From: JAZOTM01 sp045657625
GTDB taxonomy: Bacteria > Bacillota > Clostridia > Lachnospirales > Lachnospiraceae
Reading direction: 5' to 3'
Length of the DNA stretch: 64,000 nt
Assembly: GCA_045657625.1 (NCBI GenBank)
Contig: JAZOTM010000036.1
Coordinates: 124,001-188,000, forward strand
The position numbers were made by a program, and so were the translations under genes. Numbering within the stretch: position 1 is the stretch's first letter; the number at the start of each line of letters is the position of its first letter. The notes beneath the pieces were generated by a model. It was not told the origin of the DNA, searched no databases, and worked only from the letters and a program-made list of their open reading frames with translations. Of this stretch, positions 58,336-64,000 are shown piece after piece.

Positions 58336-61329
58336 ATGGAAATGAAGAAACAGAAAATGTGTTATAAAAAACTGAAATGTGTTTTAATTCCGGTTATGTG
58401 CCTTTGCACAGGGATAGGTGTAATCGGAACACCCATTGCCAATTACTTTGCTGCATCTTTGGATAACTATTTGGGACGTGGAGAGTTGGTGTATGATGGA
58501 GATTTAGGATACACGGAAGAGGATTTGGATTATTACAATCAAACCTATGAAACCAGCCTGGATGGAAAAATAGATGCCAGCTATGCAGCAGCAGAGGTAG
58601 CAGAAGACATCAGTGACGAAGGGGAGGTTTTGTTGAAAAATGACGGAACGCTTCCGTTGAGTCAGGGAGATAAGGTGACTCCTTTTGGTTATCGTTATAC
58701 GGACCCCATTATGACAGGAACCGGTTCCGGTGCAGCCACATTGATTCAGGACTTTGTGGTGACGGCCAGTGACGCATTAAATACCTATTTTGATGTGAAC
58801 GAAACGGTAGAAGAAAAGTTGTTCTCGGCAGATGTCATTTATGCAACAGCAGAGGGCTATAAGGGAAAAGCGGATGAAAATGGAACTTTTAGTGGAGCCA
58901 CTGCTTCCGTCGGAGAATTTTCTTCAGATATTTATGATGCTTCCGATATTGGAGATTATAATACAGCCATTATTTTTATCGGACGTCAGGGCGGTGAAGG
59001 AAATGACTTGCAAACCACGGCCTATTACGATGATGAAGGCAATGAGATTGCCGCTCATCAATTACAGTTAATGCCTAATGAAAAGGAAATGATTGCTTTT
59101 GCGGAGGAAAACTGTGAAAAGGTGGTTGTGATTGTAAATTCTCCAAATCCTATGGAACTTGGAGAATTGCAGGAGGATGAGGAAATCAATGCTATTCTTT
59201 GGGTAGGTACTACAGGATGCCGTGGATTTGAATCCATGGCGAAGATCCTGACAGGAGAAGTAAATCCCTCCGGCTGTCTGGTGGATACTTACTATCGTGA
59301 TTTTACGGCAGATCCGACTTATGCAAATGTGGGAGAGTTTTACTATACCAACTATACAGAGGAACAATTCATAGAATACGAAGAAGGGATTTATGTTGGC
59401 TATAAGTATTATGAGACCAAGTACGGTGGTGATGAAGAGACTTATTGGCAACAAGTGGTATACCCCTTTGGATATGGATTGCATTACGAGGATGACCTAG
59501 TAACACAAGAATTGACCTCTGTGGAAGTGGCAGAGGATGGTACGGTTACTGTAACCGGTGTTGTCAAAAACGATTCTTCTTATGATACGAAGGAAGTTGT
59601 ACAGATTTATTATGGAGCTCCCTACTATGGGGAAGAGGGACAAAGTCAGATTGAAAAGGTATCGAAAAACCTGATTGTGTTTGACAAGGTGTCTGTGGAT
59701 GCGAATGCGACCAAAACCTTTACCCTAACCTTTACGTTAGAGGATATGGCTTCCTATGATTATGAAGGATATTATACAGAAGGAAACGGCTCTTATTGCT
59801 TAGAAAGTGGAGCATATACGATATATTTAGGAGAAAATGCGCATACCAGTTGGGGACAACAGGATATCGAAGTGCCGGAGACCATTGTATATTATCCGGA
59901 AGAAAATCTGACGACACTGTTGGAAAATTGTATTTATGTGGGAAAAAGAGATTCGGATGAAACCCTGGCGACTAATTTATATAATGATATGAATGATTAT
60001 ATGGATGGTGAAGGGGATTTTGGTGCAGAAGGTGCGACAGATCAGTTAACAAGAGCAAATGGCCTTACCACACTTACTACATCGCCTACCCAGAAGGCAG
60101 CAGCGGAAAGTGTTTTGGAACAAATCGAAGCCTCTAATCAGGGTACCATAGATTATAGTGACGAAATTCTGGCTTTGTATGGGGAAGAAGCTCCTACTAC
60201 AGATGCGGACAATGGATTGACATTGTCTGAATTGCGTGGATTGGATTATGATGATCCCCTTTGGGACCAGTTGTTGGATCAGATTTCCTATTCTTCGGAA
60301 GGAATCGTAGAAATCAATAAATTGATTGGAAATGGTTCCTTTAATACCAGTACCATTTCATCCATTGGAAAAGGAACTACCAGTGAATCCGATGGACCAC
60401 AGGCAATCGGAAAAACCGGCGTTTCTGATGGTACCGGAGCAGCTTGTGCTTATCCGGCAGAAGTGGTGATCGCTTCTACCTGGAACAAGGAATTGGCGCA
60501 GGCAATGGGGGCATCTATTGGTGAAGAAGCTTTAGCTCAGGGCTCTAACGGTTGGTACGCACCGGCTTGCAACATACATAGAAGTCCTTTCCAGGGAAGA
60601 ATTTATGAGTATTATAGTGAAGATGCAGTGTTATCCGGTTATATGGCTATGTATACCATCCAGGGTGCAGCGTCCAAGGGATATACTGCTTATATGAAGC
60701 ATTTTGCAGTAAATGAGCAGGAACTGGGACGCTGGTCTATGGTAACCTGGTTAAATGAACAGGCGCTTCGTGAAATCTATTTAAAGCCTTTTGAGATTGC
60801 AGTGAAGAATGCAGTTACTACAGAGACTTATTTAGAAGAGCAGGAGGATGGCACTTATGAGAGTGCCAGCAGAGAAATGCAGGCAGCTACAGCTATTATG
60901 ACCTCCATGAATCGTTTGGGTGGAACCTGGACTTCTTTGGATTATTCTTTGTGCACTACTATTTTAAGAAATGAATGGGGATTTGAAGGTGCTGTCATTA
61001 CAGATTCAGCTACGCCAATCAACAATCAGATGAATGTAGCGATTTCAGCCGGAAATGATTTCTTCTTGTCTTTTATGAACAGTGACTTACAAGATACAGA
61101 ATCAGCAGCGGCTAGATGGAGCATTCGTCAGGCTATCCATGATATTTGCTATGCAGTGGTGAATAGCAACGCGATGGAAGGGGTAGGACCTCATATGACT
61201 TATCATTATGCCATGTCTCCCTGGAGATATGCTTTAATTGCCATTGATGTGGCTCTGGCAGCGATTGTCATTTTGTGTTTCTTTGTATTGCGAAAAAGAA
61301 AAAGAATGGAACAGATCGTGGTAGAGTAG
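58336..61329 (+). CDS. Membrane-anchored, domain-permuted family 3 glycoside hydrolase
   Basis: A cell-surface glycosidase, probably beta-glucosidase-like. The order of domains is reversed from normal GH3: after an N-terminal helix (about 15-37) comes the GH3 C-terminal alpha/beta domain (GEVLLKNDGTLPL, about 95-350), an Fn3-like domain (about 395-480), and then the TIM barrel with KHFAVNEQE near 790 and the nucleophile Asp890 in VITDSATP. A second transmembrane helix and basic tail (about 965-990) end the protein. Reversed GH3 order is known from Ruminococcus albus and Butyrivibrio fibrisolvens. The specificity cannot be predicted by eye. The gene is cotranscribed with the small lipoprotein gene. 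Confidence 0.85.
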   Translation: MEMKKQKMCYKKLKCVLIPVMCLCTGIGVIGTPIANYFAASLDNYLGRGELVYDGDLGYTEEDLDYYNQTYETSLDGKIDASYAAAEVAEDISDEGEVLLKNDGTLPLSQGDKVTPFGYRYTDPIMTGTGSGAATLIQDFVVTASDALNTYFDVNETVEEKLFSADVIYATAEGYKGKADENGTFSGATASVGEFSSDIYDASDIGDYNTAIIFIGRQGGEGNDLQTTAYYDDEGNEIAAHQLQLMPNEKEMIAFAEENCEKVVVIVNSPNPMELGELQEDEEINAILWVGTTGCRGFESMAKILTGEVNPSGCLVDTYYRDFTADPTYANVGEFYYTNYTEEQFIEYEEGIYVGYKYYETKYGGDEETYWQQVVYPFGYGLHYEDDLVTQELTSVEVAEDGTVTVTGVVKNDSSYDTKEVVQIYYGAPYYGEEGQSQIEKVSKNLIVFDKVSVDANATKTFTLTFTLEDMASYDYEGYYTEGNGSYCLESGAYTIYLGENAHTSWGQQDIEVPETIVYYPEENLTTLLENCIYVGKRDSDETLATNLYNDMNDYMDGEGDFGAEGATDQLTRANGLTTLTTSPTQKAAAESVLEQIEASNQGTIDYSDEILALYGEEAPTTDADNGLTLSELRGLDYDDPLWDQLLDQISYSSEGIVEINKLIGNGSFNTSTISSIGKGTTSESDGPQAIGKTGVSDGTGAACAYPAEVVIASTWNKELAQAMGASIGEEALAQGSNGWYAPACNIHRSPFQGRIYEYYSEDAVLSGYMAMYTIQGAASKGYTAYMKHFAVNEQELGRWSMVTWLNEQALREIYLKPFEIAVKNAVTTETYLEEQEDGTYESASREMQAATAIMTSMNRLGGTWTSLDYSLCTTILRNEWGFEGAVITDSATPINNQMNVAISAGNDFFLSFMNSDLQDTESAAARWSIRQAIHDICYAVVNSNAMEGVGPHMTYHYAMSPWRYALIAIDVALAAIVILCFFVLRKRKRMEQIVVE

Positions 61330-61334
61330 AGATT

Positions 61335-61371
61335 AGAACTTACGAATCAAATTGGTTCGTAAGTTCTTTTT
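61335..61371 (+). terminator. Terminator of the GH3 operon
   Basis: AGAACTTACGAA-TCAAATTGG-TTCGTAAGTTCT perfect 12-bp stem with five T. Confidence 0.9.
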
Positions 61372-61386
61372 GTATAATTATTATAA
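61372..61386. promoter_or_regulatory. PerR box upstream of perR
   Basis: GTATAATTATTATAA matches the Bacillus PerR box consensus (TTATAATnATTATAA) at 14 of 15 positions. It lies 24 bases before the -35 element of the perR promoter, so PerR may autoregulate by binding here. The region that follows is also AT-rich with a TAATAATTATTA palindrome. Confidence 0.65.
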
Positions 61387-61409
61387 AATAATAATTATTA
61401 CTATTTTTG

Positions 61410-61437
61410 TTGACAAAAAAAAGAATTATGATATATT
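61410..61437 (+). promoter_or_regulatory. Promoter of perR
   Basis: TTGACA, a 16-base spacer and TATATT form a strong sigma-A promoter about 38 bases before the ATG at 61475. Confidence 0.7.
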
Positions 61438-61474
61438 AATAGTAATGATTCTTGTTTTTACAAAGGCGGGTGAG

Positions 61475-61855
61475 ATGATGAATTACAGTAGACAGAGAGA
61501 ATCTATTCAAAAATATCTGATGTCCACTAAGGAGCATCCGACGGCTGAGGTGATTTTTCATCATGTCCAGTTGGAATATCCCAAGATTAGTCTTGGTACC
61601 GTTTATCGGAATCTGACACAGTTAGTGGAAAATGGCGATGTACGCAAGATTTCCACAGGAGATGGTATAGAACATTATGATGCAGATACATCTGCACATA
61701 GTCATTATTTTTGCCGTTGCTGTCATCGTGTCATGGACTTGGAAGTGACTCCTACAGTAGAACAGATTTTAGCAGCGTCTACAGCAGGAATTGGTACTAT
61801 AGAACATGCCAATTTGTTGTTTACCGGCCTTTGCAGAGAATGCGAAGGAGAATAA
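61475..61855 (+). CDS. perR: Fur-family peroxide-stress regulator (PerR-like)
   Basis: A small (126 aa) Fur-family protein with a winged-helix N-terminal half (HPTAEVIFHHVQLEYPKISLGTVYRNL), regulatory His in SAHSHYFC and two Cys pairs (CRCC, CREC) for structural zinc. Length and residues fit PerR better than Fur. A near-perfect Per box is upstream and a rubrerythrin gene is next, both consistent with PerR. ATG 61475 or 61478 are both possible. GGCGGG precedes. The frame is open from 61352 but that would read through the promoter. Confidence 0.85.
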   Translation: MMNYSRQRESIQKYLMSTKEHPTAEVIFHHVQLEYPKISLGTVYRNLTQLVENGDVRKISTGDGIEHYDADTSAHSHYFCRCCHRVMDLEVTPTVEQILAASTAGIGTIEHANLLFTGLCRECEGE

Positions 61856-61926
61856 AACAGGAATCTTACCTTGTAAAGGAACTTACAATAAGAAAATGAT
61901 TTTTTTAAGGTGAAAGGAGAAGGATT

Positions 61927-62514
61927 ATGGCAAAGTACGTATGTCCAGTATGTGGTTACATTCATGAAGGAGACAATCCACCGGAGGAATGTCCGGTCTG
62001 TCATGTAAGTGGTGACAAGTTTAAGGAGGTAGAAGGTGAACTGACTTTGGCAGCAGAGCATGAATTTGGTGTTTATGCTACCACAGTAAAGAACAATCCT
62101 GAGATTTCCGAGGAAGACAAAAAGTTTATATACGAACAGCTAAAAGCAAACTTTGAAGGAGAATGTTCTGAAGTTGGTATGTATCTCTGCATGGCTAGAG
62201 TTGCCCATCGTGAAGGCTATCCGGAAGTAGGACTATATTGGGAAAAGGCTGCTTATGAGGAAGCAGAGCATGCAGCTAAATTTGCTGAGATGCTTGGCTC
62301 TGAGTTAGAAAGCAATATGACAGATTCTACCAAGAAGAACCTAGCTTGGAGAGTGGACTGTGAATTTGGTGCCACTGCAGGAAAGGTTGACTTGGCAAAA
62401 TGTGCAAAGAAGAACAATTTAGATGCAATCCATGATACTGTTCATGAAATGGCTCGTGATGAGGCAAGACATGGAAAGGCATTAAAGGGTCTTTTAGAAA
62501 GATATTTTGGTTAA
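61927..62514 (+). CDS. Reverse rubrerythrin (N-terminal rubredoxin domain)
   Basis: The N-terminal rubredoxin-like site has Cys6, Cys9, Cys22 and Cys25 (CPVCGY, CPVCHV). The ferritin-like diiron domain that follows has EGECSEVGMYLCMARVAHREG and EEAEHAAKFAE, then DEARHGKALKGL. In ordinary rubrerythrin the rubredoxin domain is C-terminal. The reversed order is the form of clostridial rubrerythrins that reduce peroxide and oxygen and are controlled by PerR. AAAGGAG precedes ATG 61927. The perR stop is 71 bases upstream and no terminator is seen between them. Confidence 0.93.
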   Translation: MAKYVCPVCGYIHEGDNPPEECPVCHVSGDKFKEVEGELTLAAEHEFGVYATTVKNNPEISEEDKKFIYEQLKANFEGECSEVGMYLCMARVAHREGYPEVGLYWEKAAYEEAEHAAKFAEMLGSELESNMTDSTKKNLAWRVDCEFGATAGKVDLAKCAKKNNLDAIHDTVHEMARDEARHGKALKGLLERYFG

Positions 62515-62525
62515 TTGAAGAAATA

Positions 62526-62587
62526 AAAAAGAATGTCATCGTGATATGTGTCCAGCAAAGAGGGGCATCACGTTGACATTCTTTTTT
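62526..62587. terminator. Bidirectional terminator between rubrerythrin and the minus-strand gene
   Basis: AAAAAGAATGTCA..CGTGAT pairs with ATCACG..GACATTCTTTTTT across a long stem with a 24-base loop, with A-rich and T-rich flanks. It serves both convergent genes. Confidence 0.75.
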
Positions 62588-62617
62588 GTATAGAAAATAT
62601 AGTTTTATCTGAAATTT

Positions 62618-63982
62618 CTAGACATCGAATTCTTTATATTTTGCTTCCAATTCAGCATCACTGATCATAGTGATACGTCCATTTTCATATTCTTCGCTAA
62701 CCCAAGCATAAATGTTTTGAATCAAAGGATGATCTTTTGCTAATTCGTCCAAACCTGCTTTTTTACGATAGTTATTTACCCAGAAAGCAACGCCGGCAAC
62801 ACCGGAAGTATTGGTGATGGAAACCTTAGGTGGTCTGTTTAAAATTGCATCTGTATCGAAGATATTGTAAATTTCTGGATTCTTTAACATACCATCTGCG
62901 TGAATGCCGGCTCTGGTCAAGTTAAAGTTTGCTCCTACGAAAGGCGTCATTGGCGGTATATCGTAGTGCGTTTCATTTTGAATGTATTCTGCAATTTCGG
63001 TAATGGCAGTTGTGTCCATGCCATTTAAATGACCGCGCAGAGAAGCGTACTCAAATACCATGGCCTCTACAGGAACATTTCCGGTACGTTCTCCGATTCC
63101 TAACAGGGAACAGTTTACAGCACTGGCGCCATACATCCAAGCAGTGGTTGCATTTACAACCCCTTTATAGAAATCGTTGTGACCATGCCATTCCAACATT
63201 TCAGAAGGAACATTGGCATGATGTTGCAAACCATAAATAATTCCGGAAACACTGCGAGGTAATGCTGCGCCTGGGTAGGGGACACCATATCCCATGGTGT
63301 CACAGGCGCGTATCTTTATTGGTACTCCACTTTCTTGAGAGAGTTCTGTCAATTTGGTAGCGAAAGGAACCACAAAGCCGTAAAAATCCGCACGGGTAAT
63401 ATCCTCAAAGTGGCAACGTGGGCGAAGTCCTGCTTCAATACAATCAGAAACAATACCTAAATATTTATCCAGCGCTTGTTGTCTGGTAAGCCCCATTTTA
63501 TGGAAAATATGATAGTCTGAGCAACTTACTAAGATACCGGTTTCTTTGATCCCAATGGATTTTACCAATTCAAAATCTTTCTTATTGGCACGAATCCAGG
63601 TGGTAATTTCCGGAAACTGGTAGCCAAGTTCCATACATTTTTCTAAGGCGTCCCGATCTTTTTTGGAATAAACAAAAAACTCTGTTTGACGAATCATTCC
63701 ATTTGGTCCACCTAATTTATGAAGCAGTTCATAAATATGCACCATCTGCTCGGTGGTGTAAGGGGCACGGGATTGCTGTCCGTCACGGAAGGAAGTATCA
63801 GTAATAAAAATATCCTCCGGCATATTTTCCGGTACCTTTCGATAATTGAAGGCAATCTTTGGAGTTTCTACATATGGAAACATTTCACGGAATAATTCCG
63901 GTTCTGCTACATCCTGTAATTGATAGAGATACGGGTCTTGCTCTAATTTAAATGTTTTATTACTTAATACAATATCCTGCAT
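62618..63982 (-). CDS. Re-citrate synthase/isopropylmalate synthase family (HMGL-like)
   Basis: A DRE-TIM aldolase of the LeuA/homocitrate synthase family. TDTSFRDGQQSRAPYT holds the metal-binding Asp and Arg, and EWHGHNDFYKGVVNA the metal His pair. It is 454 residues and lacks the regulatory C-terminal domain of LeuA (normally over 500 aa). Size and motifs fit the clostridial Re-citrate synthase type described in Clostridium kluyveri, which makes citrate from oxaloacetate and acetyl-CoA in anaerobes without GltA. Homocitrate or citramalate synthase cannot be excluded. AAAGGATG lies 8 bases before the ATG. No aconitase or isocitrate dehydrogenase gene is in the window. Confidence 0.75.
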   Translation of the reverse strand: MQDIVLSNKTFKLEQDPYLYQLQDVAEPELFREMFPYVETPKIAFNYRKVPENMPEDIFITDTSFRDGQQSRAPYTTEQMVHIYELLHKLGGPNGMIRQTEFFVYSKKDRDALEKCMELGYQFPEITTWIRANKKDFELVKSIGIKETGILVSCSDYHIFHKMGLTRQQALDKYLGIVSDCIEAGLRPRCHFEDITRADFYGFVVPFATKLTELSQESGVPIKIRACDTMGYGVPYPGAALPRSVSGIIYGLQHHANVPSEMLEWHGHNDFYKGVVNATTAWMYGASAVNCSLLGIGERTGNVPVEAMVFEYASLRGHLNGMDTTAITEIAEYIQNETHYDIPPMTPFVGANFNLTRAGIHADGMLKNPEIYNIFDTDAILNRPPKVSITNTSGVAGVAFWVNNYRKKAGLDELAKDHPLIQNIYAWVSEEYENGRITMISDAELEAKYKEFDV

Positions 63983-64000
63983 GTTTATTCATCCTTTCCT

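Noticed and set aside
61352..61474. N-terminal extension of the Fur-family gene
   Set aside because: The extension covers the Per box and the promoter. The product from 61475 has normal length.
1..64000. CRISPR array or insertion sequence
   Set aside because: No regularly spaced repeats and no transposase reading frame were seen.

Overview
The window is from a low-GC Gram-positive anaerobe, most likely a Lachnospiraceae member (Clostridia). The evidence is a FabK-type fatty-acid operon with a fused accDA gene and a MarR/FabT-like regulator, a PerR and reverse-rubrerythrin pair, a Tad/Flp pilus locus of the DUF5702/DUF6382 type, a domain-swapped family 3 glycosidase, and several clostridial small proteins such as DUF4250. 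I see no rRNA, CRISPR array or insertion sequence. There is one tRNA, tRNA-Pro(CGG).

Bases 1 to about 21,060 read as one end of a large integrative conjugative element (ICE). The conjugation backbone comprises an NlpC/P60 wall hydrolase, an unknown coiled-coil protein, a VirD4/TraG coupling protein, a Maff2-like small membrane protein, a TrbL-like channel protein, and then a run of Tad-like genes: CpaF/VirB11 ATPase, lipoprotein, TadB-like and TadC-like platforms, two pseudopilin-like proteins and a CpaB-like SAF protein. No VirB4, relaxase or integrase is visible, so these probably lie to the left. Two cargo islands interrupt the backbone. Island 1 (5.1-8.1 kb) has a divergent membrane-anchored PIN protein with a small membrane partner, an XRE-type regulator, an LSm-like small protein and a decayed gene. 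Island 2 (15.8-19.4 kb) has a PD-(D/E)XK/HsdR_N-like protein, three small proteins and a large ImmA/IrrE-HTH metallopeptidase. The right end carries palindromes, a structured leader, a 33-codon ORF and a possible sigma-like regulator.

At 21,063 the sequence changes abruptly from CTT-rich to TTG-rich leucine codon use. It enters the 3' half of an Flp pilin gene, followed by DUF5702, TadE-like, prepilin peptidase, TadE-like and FHA genes. The element therefore appears to have inserted inside the host flp gene and split the chromosomal Tad locus. This is the most notable observation in the window.

From 25.4 to 43.3 kb the genes are ordinary chromosomal ones: a radical SAM protein, a flavodoxin-like/SCP2 fusion, a HIT protein, two chemoreceptors, murG, pgi, a class A PBP, tRNA-Pro, DAHP synthase, a large membrane EAL protein, thymidine kinase and small proteins. 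From 44.2 to 52.0 kb lies a fatty-acid operon, acpP-fabK-fabD-fabG-fabF-fabZ-accDA-fabH-fabT-like, preceded by a perfect 13-bp inverted repeat. It lacks accB and accC. gdhA follows. From 53.7 to 61.3 kb are a large lipoprotein, a LytTR/GHKL two-component pair, and a small lipoprotein in an operon with a membrane-anchored permuted GH3 enzyme. The window ends with perR (behind a near-consensus Per box), reverse rubrerythrin and a Re-citrate synthase/isopropylmalate synthase family gene on the minus strand.
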